DNA from: Variovorax sp. KK3
Lineage (GTDB): Bacteria; Pseudomonadota; Gammaproteobacteria; Burkholderiales; Burkholderiaceae_C
Direction: 5' to 3'
Assembly (NCBI RefSeq): GCF_001984055.1
Contig: NZ_LYVO01000024.1
Location: forward strand, 26,561 to 90,560
DNA length: 64,000 nucleotides
In this document: piece by piece, positions 18,483 to 26,003 of the stretch
How positions within the stretch are numbered: the first letter of the stretch is position 1
Layout: each line of letters starts with the position of its first letter
Made by a program: the position numbers and the translations under genes
The notes under the pieces: generated by a model
Seen by the model: only the letters and a program-made list of their open reading frames with translations
Databases searched by the model: none
What the model was told of the DNA's origin: nothing

Positions 18483-19199
18483 ATGCTCGAACCCGCTGCA
18501 ACTGCCCGGATGCCTGCTCCTTCCCGCTGGCGCACTCCACGAAAGTCCATCTCCATCAGCCCGGCGCTGTTGCCCGATCCGCTTCGCGAGCGATTCGAAT
18601 CCATGCTGCCCGTGGCAGCCAAGCGCAGCGTCGTGCAGTGGGAGCTGTGCAGCGAATCCGATGCCGACGTCGTGCTCCGCGAGCACGGCGTCCGCGGCGA
18701 TGACCGGGTCAGCGTGTACGTCTCGGACACCGCGGTAGTCGACGGCGCGAACGGACACCTGCGCATCCAGCGCGAGTTCCGCGTCAATGCGCTGATGGAG
18801 GTGCTGGAGCTGGCAGCCGCCCGCGTGCTCGACCGCCGTGACAGGGCCGTGCGGCACGTGCAGAGCGTGCTGGGCATGCAGCCCGAGCCTGCCGAGCCGG
18901 CAGCCAGCCTCTATCAGCTCAAGTACTGGATCGTCCCCGGCGATCGGCCTCCGTTGGCCGTGCTTTGCGCGCTCGCCGGCATGACGCGCAGGCCGGTCTC
19001 TCGCGAATGGCTGATGGCCGAGGCCGGTCTCGGTGTCGCCGCGGTCGATGTCCTGCTGGCAAAGCTCGACCGGCTGGGAGCGCTTCGCACGAATCCGCTG
19101 CCCCCCGCCGTTCCCCCGCAGCCTTCGGGCCTGGCCGCGCGACTGCGCCGATGGCTGCGCGGCGGTCGCGCGGCGTCTCTGTCACCGGCATCGCCATGA
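18483..19199 (+). CDS. Unrecognised protein with C-terminal winged-helix-like region; first gene of GTPase/Roadblock module
   Basis: The 238-residue protein has no family I can name. Residues about 25-120 are mixed alpha/beta (ALLPDPLRERFESMLPV, VSVYVSDTAVVDG). About 145-205 reads as a helix-turn-helix-like unit (YQLKYWIVPGDRPPLAVLCALAG, REWLMAEAGLGVAAVDVLLAKLDRLGALRTN), and an Arg-rich tail ends it. Its TGA overlaps the ATG of the GTPase gene (ATGA), so the two are translationally coupled. In the actinobacterial Cvn conservons a winged-helix DUF742 protein accompanies a Roadblock protein and a GTPase; this may be an analogous partner. Start is uncertain (18483 or 18510). Confidence 0.7.
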   Translation: MLEPAATARMPAPSRWRTPRKSISISPALLPDPLRERFESMLPVAAKRSVVQWELCSESDADVVLREHGVRGDDRVSVYVSDTAVVDGANGHLRIQREFRVNALMEVLELAAARVLDRRDRAVRHVQSVLGMQPEPAEPAASLYQLKYWIVPGDRPPLAVLCALAGMTRRPVSREWLMAEAGLGVAAVDVLLAKLDRLGALRTNPLPPAVPPQPSGLAARLRRWLRGGRAASLSPASP

Positions 19200-19717
19200 C
19201 GCCTCGCATCGTTCTCTTCGGCCCCATGGGCATCGGCAAGACAACGGCGATTCGCTCGCTTTGCGGTGACGCGCTGAGCAGCTGCGAAGTGCCGAATCTC
19301 GCGGCGACGATGGAGGCCAAGCCGACGACCACCGTCGGTGCCGAATTCGGCGTGGTGCGCTTGCCGTCGAGCGACGAGGAACTCCACGTCTATGGCAGTC
19401 CGGGTCAAGACCGCTTCGGATTCCTGCGCCGATGGTTGCTGGGCTTCGCGGCAGGCGTGCTGGTGCTGGTCGACGTTCGCGAGCCCGACGCGCTGGGCCA
19501 TGCCATGAGCATCGTCACTCAAGCCGCAGCGCTCGATCCGAGCCCCGCCGTCGCCGTGCTGGCGGCGCGCGCTGTGGATCGGTCCCAGCTCGAACAGTTC
19601 TCCCGAACCCTGGCGGAGCAGGCCGGCATGGCGGTGCCGGTGCTCGAAATCGACGTCCGCGATCGCGCGCAGATGCTCGATGCGCTGGAGTTGCTGGTCG
19701 CGGTGCTTCCCGACTGA
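19196..19717 (+). CDS. Small Ras-like (MglA/CvnD-type) GTPase
   Basis: The 173-residue protein has a P-loop GPMGIGKTT at 9-17, a switch-I-like KPTTTVGAEFG at 42-52 and the G3 form YGSPGQDRF at 66-74, as in MglA-type GTPases where TPGQ replaces DxxGQ. A hydrophobic strand VLVLVDVREPD follows. The G4 motif (N/T)KxD is missing: the place reads AARAVDRS at 123-130, so guanine specificity may be altered. It overlaps the upstream gene by 4 bp and is followed after 10 bp by a Roadblock gene, its likely GAP or scaffold. Fold assignment is good; biological role unknown. Confidence 0.82.
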   Translation: MTPRIVLFGPMGIGKTTAIRSLCGDALSSCEVPNLAATMEAKPTTTVGAEFGVVRLPSSDEELHVYGSPGQDRFGFLRRWLLGFAAGVLVLVDVREPDALGHAMSIVTQAAALDPSPAVAVLAARAVDRSQLEQFSRTLAEQAGMAVPVLEIDVRDRAQMLDALELLVAVLPD

Positions 19718-19727
19718 CCGGCCCCGC

Positions 19728-20141
19728 ATGTCCACACCGAAAACCCGAGCGCAGGCGCTGGCCGCGCACCAAGCCCTGGCCGGCCGCTACACCGAGATCC
19801 TGCATCGTCACACCGAGCAAGCGCTGGACCTCACGGCTGCCGTCATCGCCACCGTCGATGGAATCGAGATCGCCTCGCTCGCCGGCAAGCCGGGGCTGAG
19901 GCCCGCGCAGCTGGCCGCCATGGCCAGTTCGCTGATGGCGGTGGCCGTCGCCGCAGGCCGCGAGGTCGGCCACGGGCCCTGCGAGCGCCTCTTCATCGAA
20001 ACGAGGGCGGGCACGTTGCTGCTCAAGCCGATCGGGCGCGCCGGCGACCTGGTGCTGTGCATGGCGCTGACGCCCCGCACGGTGCTGGCCAAGGCCTTCT
20101 GGGCCGCGGACGAAATCGGAAGGGCCGTCGCGACGAGCTGA
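19728..20141 (+). CDS. Roadblock/LC7-domain protein 1
   Basis: The 137-residue protein begins with a helical segment (QALAAHQALAGRYTEILHRHTEQALDL) and then has the Roadblock alpha/beta pattern. Key stretches are AAVIATVDGIEIASLAGKPGLRPAQLAAMASSLMAVAVAAGREVG and, near the end, GTLLLKPIGRAGDLVLCMALTPRTVLAKAFWAADEIGRAV. Roadblock dimers such as MglB regulate small GTPases, and the gene directly follows one. Start ATG at 19728. The protein is cytoplasmic with no signal. Confidence 0.82.
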   Translation: MSTPKTRAQALAAHQALAGRYTEILHRHTEQALDLTAAVIATVDGIEIASLAGKPGLRPAQLAAMASSLMAVAVAAGREVGHGPCERLFIETRAGTLLLKPIGRAGDLVLCMALTPRTVLAKAFWAADEIGRAVATS

Positions 20142-20293
20142 TCGTGCCGCGTTCGCGCGCTGCACCCATCGCGTGTTCACCCACCTCCCTTCGCATCTCG
20201 CCGCATCTCGCCACATCTCCCCGCGCCCTCCGCTGCTCCCGCTCCTTCTCGCATCTCTTCCACCCATTTTTTCCACTCTAGAAAGCGACTGCT
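20142..20293 (+). other. Pyrimidine-rich leader between the two Roadblock genes
   Basis: The 152 bp between the two Roadblock genes contain no open frame of note. The segment from about 20180 to 20275 is strongly C/T on the plus strand, with three imperfect 10-bp direct repeats around CGCATCTCGC. This makes an unstructured RNA leader for the downstream gene. No terminator hairpin is visible, so transcription may continue through it. Confidence 0.6.
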
Positions 20294-20653
20294 ATGGCTT
20301 CAATCAACGACTCTCTCGCCGCCATCATGGGCATCGACGGCGCACTCTGCTGTGCGCTGGTCGACAGCGGCTCCGGCATGCTGATGGGCCAGGCCGGCTC
20401 CGGCATCGACATGGAGATGGCGGCCGCCGGCAACACCGAGGTCGTGCGCGCCAAGCTGCGCACGATGAACTCGCTCAAGCTCAACGATTCCATCGACGAC
20501 ATGCTGATCACGCTGGGCAAGCAGTACCACATCATTCGTCCCTCGGCCGCGCACACCGGCCTGTTCATGTACGTCGTGCTCGACAAGGCCCGTGCCAACC
20601 TCGCGCTCGCGCGTCGCAAGGTGCAGGACGTCGAATCCGCGATCAGCCTTTGA
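20294..20653 (+). CDS. Roadblock/LC7-domain protein 2
   Basis: The 119-residue protein is close to a bare Roadblock domain: SLAAIMGIDGALCCALVDSGSGMLMGQAGSGIDMEMAAAGNTEVVRAKLRTM, then IDDMLITLGKQYHIIRPSAAHTGLFMYVVLDKARANLALARRKVQDVE. It resembles single-domain Roadblock proteins that form homodimers. It is the last gene of the GTPase module and is separated from the first Roadblock gene by the pyrimidine-rich leader. The ATG at 20294 follows a GAAAG ribosome-site-like stretch. The partner GTPase is presumed to be the product of 19196-19717. Confidence 0.85.
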   Translation: MASINDSLAAIMGIDGALCCALVDSGSGMLMGQAGSGIDMEMAAAGNTEVVRAKLRTMNSLKLNDSIDDMLITLGKQYHIIRPSAAHTGLFMYVVLDKARANLALARRKVQDVESAISL

Positions 20654-20675
20654 ACGCATTCGCGCCGATGCCGCC

Positions 20676-21245
20676 CTAAGGCACGAACATCGACCACGGC
20701 GTCTCGCCTTCGCGCAGCGGACGCCGCGCGGTCAGTTTCGACAACGGCTCGCCCGCTTCGAAGCGCGCGTGCATCTCGTCAGGGTCGAAGCGGATGCCCA
20801 TGAAGTTCTCCTCGTAGGCGCCGCTCGCGAAGAAGGCATCCAAGTCTTCCGCACGCTCGAACACGTCGTACTGCAATTCGAGGCGATGACCGTCCGGGTC
20901 TTTGTAGTACAGCGAAATCGTCGGGCCGTGGTTGATCGTCCAGTAGGGCTGGATGCCGTGCTCCAGCAGCCGCCGATAGGTCGCCAGCAACTCACCCAGC
21001 GACGCATAGGTGAACGCGATGTGTTCGAGCCCCGTGTGCGCATCGCCGGCGTGGCCCAGCTCGGGCCGCGCGATCAGGCCGACGCGATGGTGCTCGTCGT
21101 CGTAGCTGAGGAAGCACACCATCTCGTTCTCGAAGGCCGGCCTGGCTTCCAGCACTGTCAGGTACCAATCGCGCGAACGTCGGAGCTCCGATACGCGCAG
21201 CACCACATGGGCCAGCTTTGCAGGCCGGATGGGCCCGGCGCTCAT
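20676..21245 (-). CDS. VOC-family (glyoxalase/extradiol dioxygenase-like) protein
   Basis: The 189-residue protein has the beta-alpha-beta-beta-beta VOC fold. Probable metal ligands are His in LAHVVLRV, His in GLEHIAFTY and Glu in DPDGHRLELQYDVF; the last motif is common in extradiol dioxygenase relatives. It ends with a Pro/Arg-rich tail. Its ATG overlaps the stop of the FAH-family gene by 4 bp, so the two form an operon and probably act in one ring-cleavage or ketoacid pathway. It is annotated in relatives as a biphenyl-2,3-diol dioxygenase-like protein; the substrate is unknown. Confidence 0.85.
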   Translation of the reverse strand: MSAGPIRPAKLAHVVLRVSELRRSRDWYLTVLEARPAFENEMVCFLSYDDEHHRVGLIARPELGHAGDAHTGLEHIAFTYASLGELLATYRRLLEHGIQPYWTINHGPTISLYYKDPDGHRLELQYDVFERAEDLDAFFASGAYEENFMGIRFDPDEMHARFEAGEPLSKLTARRPLREGETPWSMFVP

Positions 21246-22123
21246 GCGCGCTCTCCAGCGGGTTCATCGATGACCACATTCTCGATCGCACCGATCGACT
21301 CGATCTCCACGCGCACCCGGTCTCCTGCACGCAGGTAGCGCGTTGGCGTCATGAGTCCACCGCAGCCGGCCGGGCTGCCGGTGGACAGCACATCGCCAGG
21401 TTCCAGCGTGAAGGCGGCAGACAGCTCGACCACCATGTCGTCGATGCGGTGGATCATCTCCGCGGTACTCGCGTCCTGCCGCAGCTCGCCGTTGATCCAG
21501 GTGCGCAAGCGCAGGGCATGCGGGTCCGGTATCTCGTCGCGCGTGACCAGCCAGGGGCCGAAGGGACCATGCGTGTCGAAGGACTTGCCCAGCGTGTGGG
21601 TGGGCGCGCGCAGTTGCCAGTCGCGCACGCTCATGTCGTTGACCGCGACGTAGCCTGCCACCACCGACGCGGACTCGCCGGCGCGCACGTGGCGGCAGCG
21701 GCGCCCGATCACCACGCCCAGCTCGCCTTCGTAGTCGAGCTGCCCCGACACGCGCGGCAGGTGCACCGCATCGAACGGGCCATTGACGCAAGACACCTGC
21801 TTGTTGAACCACACCTGCCCCGAGGCGCCGCGCGACAGTCCTGCGCGCGCAGCTTCGTCCAGATGCGAGGCGTAGTTGCCACCCAGCCCCAGAAACTTGC
21901 GCGGTTCGGGAATGGGCGCGCGAAGACGAACGTCCGACAGCGGCAAGCGCCGTCCATGCGTCGTTGCCGCTCTTCGCATCCACGCCAGACCATCGTCGCC
22001 CCATGCCAGCAACTCGCGCAGGTCCCCAGGCGCGCCGGCCACCTCGCTGACGTCGACGACGGCATCGCCTTCTGCCAGTCCGAAGCGATCGCGGCCGAGA
22101 TAGTGGAAGGTCGTGAGTTTCAT
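21242..22123 (-). CDS. Fumarylacetoacetate hydrolase (FAH) family protein
   Basis: The 293-residue protein has an N-terminal LxxF-type extension and the FAH catalytic domain. Signatures are EPRKFLGLGGNYASHLDEA, DYEGELGVVIGRRC (the metal-binding Glu-Gly-Glu), VAGYVAVNDMSVRDWQ, GKSFDTHGPFGPWLV and GDVLSTGSPAGCG. Members hydrolyse or decarboxylate 1,3-diketo acids such as fumarylpyruvate, or act in homoprotocatechuate degradation. It is the first gene of an operon with the VOC gene and lies divergent to a LysR gene. An IclR-type inverted repeat is found in its promoter region. Substrate not assigned. Confidence 0.9.
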   Translation of the reverse strand: MKLTTFHYLGRDRFGLAEGDAVVDVSEVAGAPGDLRELLAWGDDGLAWMRRAATTHGRRLPLSDVRLRAPIPEPRKFLGLGGNYASHLDEAARAGLSRGASGQVWFNKQVSCVNGPFDAVHLPRVSGQLDYEGELGVVIGRRCRHVRAGESASVVAGYVAVNDMSVRDWQLRAPTHTLGKSFDTHGPFGPWLVTRDEIPDPHALRLRTWINGELRQDASTAEMIHRIDDMVVELSAAFTLEPGDVLSTGSPAGCGGLMTPTRYLRAGDRVRVEIESIGAIENVVIDEPAGERA

Positions 22124-22193
22124 CCTCGTGTGTCTCCTTGAAGTGCTGCCGACGATGATGCGGATGGAACGACGCGCGGACAATCCCTTCAGA

Positions 22194-22210
22194 ATGAACG
22201 CAACGTTCCG
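22194..22210. promoter_or_regulatory. IclR-type site upstream of the FAH/VOC operon
   Basis: ATGAAC, spacer GCAAC and GTTCCG match the site at 17450-17466 at 14 of 17 positions, with the same 6-5-6 spacing. It lies 71 bp before the FAH start codon and 54 bp before the LysR start. No IclR gene is adjacent, so if functional it points to cross-regulation by another locus. Confidence 0.5.
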
Positions 22211-22264
22211 CCAGCAGAACGATCCGCGCGCCATCATGTGCAACCCCAGGAGCACGCCCCTGCC

Positions 22265-23155
22265 ATGGAAGATCTCAACGACCTGCTGTTCTTCGCCAAG
22301 GTGATCGAGCACCGAGGCTTCTCGGCCGCAAGCCGGCAACTCGGCGTGCCCAAGTCGCGGCTGAGCCGGCGCATCTCTCAACTGGAGCAGCGGCTCGGCG
22401 TGCGCCTGCTGCAGCGCAGCTCGCGCCGGCTGGTGCTGACCTCGGTCGGCGAGCTTTTCTATGAACGCTGCCAGCAGATGGTGGCGTTGGGCGAATCGGC
22501 GCACGAGCTGATCGACGAAGCGGTCTCGCAACCCCAGGGACTGCTGCGGGTCAGTTGCCCGATCTCGCTCGCGCAGTTCTGGCTGACGCCCCTGTTGCCG
22601 GAATTCATGAAAGCCTGTCCCGGCGTGCGTCTGGTGCTCACGGTCAGCAACCGCCGCGTCGATCCGCTGGAGGAACCGATGGACGTGGTGATACGCGTGC
22701 GCCGTCCGCCCTTCGACGACTCCAGCCTCGTCGTGCGCCCGCTGGGTCGCACGCAGGATGTGCTGATGGCCAGCCCCGCGTTGTTGCGCGAGCGAGGGAC
22801 GCCGGCCGACTTGCAGTCGCTCGGCGCTTGGCCCACGCTGTCGCTGCCTGCCGAGGGCGAGCGCTACGCATGGCGGCTGGCCAAGGGGAACCAGGCCGAC
22901 GAGTTGCTGCATGCCCCGCGCATGGTCTGCGGCGACATGCTCGCGCTGCGCCATGCGGCCATCGAAGGCCTCGGCGTCGTGCTGTTGCCGCAGATCCTGT
23001 GCCGCGACGAACTCGCCGATGGCCGTCTGGTCCGCCTGCTGCCCGACTGGAGCTGTACCGACAGCGAGGTCCAGGCGGTGTTTCCCACGCGCCGGGGCAT
23101 GTTGCCGGCCGTCCGCGCGCTGGTCGACTTCCTCGCCCGGCACGGCCCGACCTGA
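22265..23155 (+). CDS. LysR-family transcriptional regulator
   Basis: The 296-residue protein has a LysR winged helix at the N-terminus (MEDLNDLLFFAKVIEHRGFSAASRQLGVPKSRLSRRISQLEQRLGVRLLQRSSRR) and a substrate-binding domain with VIRVRRPPFDDSSLVVRPLG and RHAAIEGLGVVLLPQILC. This is the MEDLND subfamily, close to AaeR/DmlR-like regulators. The start at 22265 was preferred to the ATG at 22238 because the family begins here. It is divergent from the FAH/VOC operon and is its presumed regulator. Confidence 0.88.
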   Translation: MEDLNDLLFFAKVIEHRGFSAASRQLGVPKSRLSRRISQLEQRLGVRLLQRSSRRLVLTSVGELFYERCQQMVALGESAHELIDEAVSQPQGLLRVSCPISLAQFWLTPLLPEFMKACPGVRLVLTVSNRRVDPLEEPMDVVIRVRRPPFDDSSLVVRPLGRTQDVLMASPALLRERGTPADLQSLGAWPTLSLPAEGERYAWRLAKGNQADELLHAPRMVCGDMLALRHAAIEGLGVVLLPQILCRDELADGRLVRLLPDWSCTDSEVQAVFPTRRGMLPAVRALVDFLARHGPT

Positions 23156-23190
23156 GGGGCCTGCGCCGCGCCCTGGGTTAGCCTGTCGCC

Positions 23191-24411
23191 ATGGATTCCC
23201 TCATCGCCGCAGCCGGGCGCGCGCTCGCCACAGGCGACGCGCTCGGCGCGCTGAAGCGTGTCGCGCTGCGCGAAGACCCGCCCGCGCTCGCCCTGCGTGG
23301 CATCGCCATGGCGCAGCTCGGCGAGCACGTGCGCGCCCGTGAATTGCTGCGGCGTGCCGCTCGCGGCTTCGGTGCGCACGAGGCGTTGGCGCGCGCACGC
23401 TGCGTCGTGGCCGAGGCGGAGGTCGCGCTGGCCATGCGCGACATCGGCGGCTCGCCGCGCACCCTGGCCGCGGCGGAAGCGGCGCTCGAGGCGCGGGGCG
23501 ACCCCCAGAACGCCTTGCAGGCGCGCCTGATCGCGGTGCGCCGACTGCTGCTGCTGGGACGGCTCGACCAGGCCGCAGCCGCACTCGAAGGGCTCGACGC
23601 CACAGGCCTGCCGCCCGCGCTGGCTGCGGTGTCGGCATTGGCCGCGGCCGAACTCGCCTTGCGCTCCCTGCAAACCGTGCCGGCGAGGCAGGCTCTCGCG
23701 CGCGCTCAGGATGCAGCCTTGCGTGCCCGCGTGCCCCAACTCGTGGCCGAGGTGGCGGACTTGAGGGCCACGCTCGATCGCCCGGCCGCGCGCCGTCTGT
23801 CTGCCCTCGACGAGCACGTCCTGCGGCTCGATGAAGCCGCGGCACTGCTCGACTCGGGCAGCCTCGTGGTCGATGCGTGCCGCCGCGGCCTGCGTGTCGG
23901 CGATGCATGGCGGCCGCTCGCGCGCCGGCCGGTGCTGTTTTCGCTGGCGCAGACGCTCGCCGCAGCCTGGCCCGGCGACGTCGACCGCGAGACGCTGATC
24001 GCGAAAGCCTTCCGCACCCTCGACCCCGACGAGACGCACCGGGCCCGCCTGCGCGTCGAAGTCGGGCGGCTGCGAGCGCTGGCCCGTGGCATGGCGCGCA
24101 TCGAGGCGACCGCGCGCGGTTTCGCGCTGCAGACGGACGAAGGCCGGGATGTCGCGCTGCTGGCTCCGCCCATCGACGGCGAGCAGGCTTCGATGCTGGC
24201 GCTGCTCGCCGACGGCGCGGCCTGGTCGACCTCGGCGCTCGCACTGGCGCTGGGCGCCAGCCAGCGCACCGTCCAGCGTGCATTGGTCGAGCTCGAGGCC
24301 GCGGGCCGCGTGCGCTCCACCGGCCGTGCGCGCGCGCAGCGCTGGCTCGCGCCGCCACTCGCGGGTTTCACGACGATCTTGTTACTCCCCGCTGCGCTGC
24401 CGACTGGATAG
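23191..24411 (+). CDS. Transcriptional regulator with TPR-like repeats and winged-helix domains
   Basis: The 406-residue protein is Ala- and Arg-rich. About residues 1-200 are helical repeats of TPR type (ALALRGIAMAQLGEHVRARELLRRAARGFG; ALQARLIAVRRLLLLGRLDQAAAALEGL). About 235-300 has an OmpR-like winged helix with DRETLIAKAFRTLDPDETHRARLRVEVGRLRALA. A second helix-turn-helix follows near 345-380 (TSALALALGASQRTVQRALVELEAAGRVRSTGRAR). It precedes a propeller gene and a DUF899 gene on the same strand and probably regulates them. I do not know its signal. Confidence 0.78.
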   Translation: MDSLIAAAGRALATGDALGALKRVALREDPPALALRGIAMAQLGEHVRARELLRRAARGFGAHEALARARCVVAEAEVALAMRDIGGSPRTLAAAEAALEARGDPQNALQARLIAVRRLLLLGRLDQAAAALEGLDATGLPPALAAVSALAAAELALRSLQTVPARQALARAQDAALRARVPQLVAEVADLRATLDRPAARRLSALDEHVLRLDEAAALLDSGSLVVDACRRGLRVGDAWRPLARRPVLFSLAQTLAAAWPGDVDRETLIAKAFRTLDPDETHRARLRVEVGRLRALARGMARIEATARGFALQTDEGRDVALLAPPIDGEQASMLALLADGAAWSTSALALALGASQRTVQRALVELEAAGRVRSTGRARAQRWLAPPLAGFTTILLLPAALPTG

Positions 24412-24458
24412 ATTCGTCTCCACGGCGCCGATGTCCGCGCGCTGCAAGGAGCAAATCG

Positions 24459-25127
24459 ATGACAAGCAAGAGCAACCCCCAACCGCGCACGCAAGCCGCA
24501 GAAATCGTGCGCGAGTACGGCCCCTTCGCCGGTGCAGAAGCCGTGCACGGCGTGACCCACGACGGCCGCAACGTGTGGGCCGCCACCGGCGCTGCGCTGG
24601 TGGCCTTCGATCCGGCCAGCGGCGAATCGACGCACACGCTCGCCTGCGCGGGCGACGCCGGCACCGCCTTCGACGGCAAGCACCTCTACCAGATCGCCGA
24701 GGCACGCATCGACAAGATCGACCCGAGCACCGGCCGGGTGCTGGCCTCCATTCCGGCGCCGGGCCAGGGCAGCGATTCGGGCCTTGCCTGGGCCGAGGGC
24801 AGCCTGTGGGTGGGCCAGTACCGTGAGCGCAAGATCTACCAGGTCGATCCCGACACCGGCAAGGTCATCCGCACCATCGAGTCCAACCGATTCGTCACCG
24901 GTGTCACCTGGGTCGACGGCGAACTCTGGCACGGCACCTGGGAGGGCGACCAGAGCGAGATCCGCCGCATCGATCCGCAGAGCGGCGCCGTGCTCGACCG
25001 CCTCGAGATGCCGGCCGGCACCGGCGTCAGCGGGCTCGAGTCCGACGGGGCCGGGCTCTTCTACGCGGGCGGTGGCGGCAGCGGCAAGGTGCGTGCCGTG
25101 CGGCGGCCCAAAGCCGCAGCACATTGA
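24459..25127 (+). CDS. Small beta-propeller protein (glutamine-cyclotransferase/Virginiamycin B lyase-like)
   Basis: The 222-residue protein has repeated blades of the form GRNVWAATGAALVAFDPASGE, GKHLYQIAEARIDKIDPSTGRVLASIPAPG, GSLWVGQYRERKIYQVDPDTGKVIRTIES and GELWHGTWEGDQSEIRRIDPQSGAVLDRLEMP. This is a five- or six-bladed propeller with no signal peptide. Glutamine cyclotransferases and Vgb lyases share this pattern, but I see no catalytic motif that decides. It lies 47 bp after the regulator and 54 bp before the DUF899 gene. Start ATG at 24459 with an AAGGAG ribosome site. Confidence 0.78.
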   Translation: MTSKSNPQPRTQAAEIVREYGPFAGAEAVHGVTHDGRNVWAATGAALVAFDPASGESTHTLACAGDAGTAFDGKHLYQIAEARIDKIDPSTGRVLASIPAPGQGSDSGLAWAEGSLWVGQYRERKIYQVDPDTGKVIRTIESNRFVTGVTWVDGELWHGTWEGDQSEIRRIDPQSGAVLDRLEMPAGTGVSGLESDGAGLFYAGGGGSGKVRAVRRPKAAAH

Positions 25128-25181
25128 CGCGTCGATCGCCAAGCGATCCGCAACCGCACGACTCATTTGCAGGAGACCTGG

Positions 25182-25979
25182 ATGGACAACCCACGCATCA
25201 CGACCGAAACAGGCACGGCCCGGCACGCCGTCGTCTCCATGGACCAGTGGCTGGCCGAGCGCCGCGCCTTCCTGGCGCGAGAAAAGGAACTGACCCACCT
25301 GCGCGACCAGGTCGCGCGCGAGCGCCGCGCCTTGCCGTGGGTGCGCGTCGACAAGGACTACGTCTTCGCCAGCCCCGACGGGCCGCAAAGGCTCGCGCAC
25401 CTCTTCGACGGCCGCAGCCAACTGCTGGTGCAGCACTTCATGTTCGCGCCGGGGTGGGAGCAGGGCTGCCCCAGTTGCTCCTACATGGCCGACCACACCG
25501 ACGGCATGACCGTGCACCTGGCCCAGCGTGACGTCAGCTTCGTCGCGGTCTCGCGCGCGCCGCTGGAAGAGATCGAAACCTTCCGCCGGCGCATGGGCTG
25601 GCGGTTCCGCTGGGTGTCGTCCTTCGACACCGAGTTCAACTTCGACTTTCGCGTGAGCTTCACGCCCGAAGAAGTGGCCACCGGCAAGATCGACTACAAC
25701 TTCGGCGACTGGCCCTGGGCGTCCGAAGAATGGCCAGGCATCAGCGCCTTTTACAAGGACGAGGCCGGGCAGATCTTCCGCACCTATTCGACCTACGGCC
25801 GCGGCGTGGAAGCGATGATGGGCACCTACGCGATGCTGGACCTCATGCCCAAGGGCCGCAACGAGCGCGACGTCGACAACAAGATGGAGTGGGTGCGCCA
25901 CCACGACCGATACGGGCCGGCGCCGCAAGCAGCTGCGGAACAGGCATCGTGCTGCCACCACGGCGGCGGCAGCGGCTGA
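25182..25979 (+). CDS. DUF899-family thioredoxin-like protein
   Basis: The 265-residue protein has the DUF899 blocks VSMDQWLAERRAFLAREKELTHLRDQVARERRALPWVRVDKDY, LFDGRSQLLVQHFMFAPGWEQGCPSCSYMADHTDG, WRFRWVSSFDTEFNFDFRVSF and IFRTYSTYGRGVEAMMGTYAMLDLMPKGRNE. The CPSC motif sits where thioredoxin-fold proteins carry the redox Cys pair. The C-terminal tail ends CCHHGGGSG, a possible metal-binding end. The start at 25182 follows AGGAG; the ATG 15 bp upstream has no ribosome site. Role unknown; the paired regulator and propeller suggest a stress-type unit. Confidence 0.88.
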   Translation: MDNPRITTETGTARHAVVSMDQWLAERRAFLAREKELTHLRDQVARERRALPWVRVDKDYVFASPDGPQRLAHLFDGRSQLLVQHFMFAPGWEQGCPSCSYMADHTDGMTVHLAQRDVSFVAVSRAPLEEIETFRRRMGWRFRWVSSFDTEFNFDFRVSFTPEEVATGKIDYNFGDWPWASEEWPGISAFYKDEAGQIFRTYSTYGRGVEAMMGTYAMLDLMPKGRNERDVDNKMEWVRHHDRYGPAPQAAAEQASCCHHGGGSG

Positions 25980-26003
25980 CGCCTCGGCTTCACCAGCGTC
26001 GAT

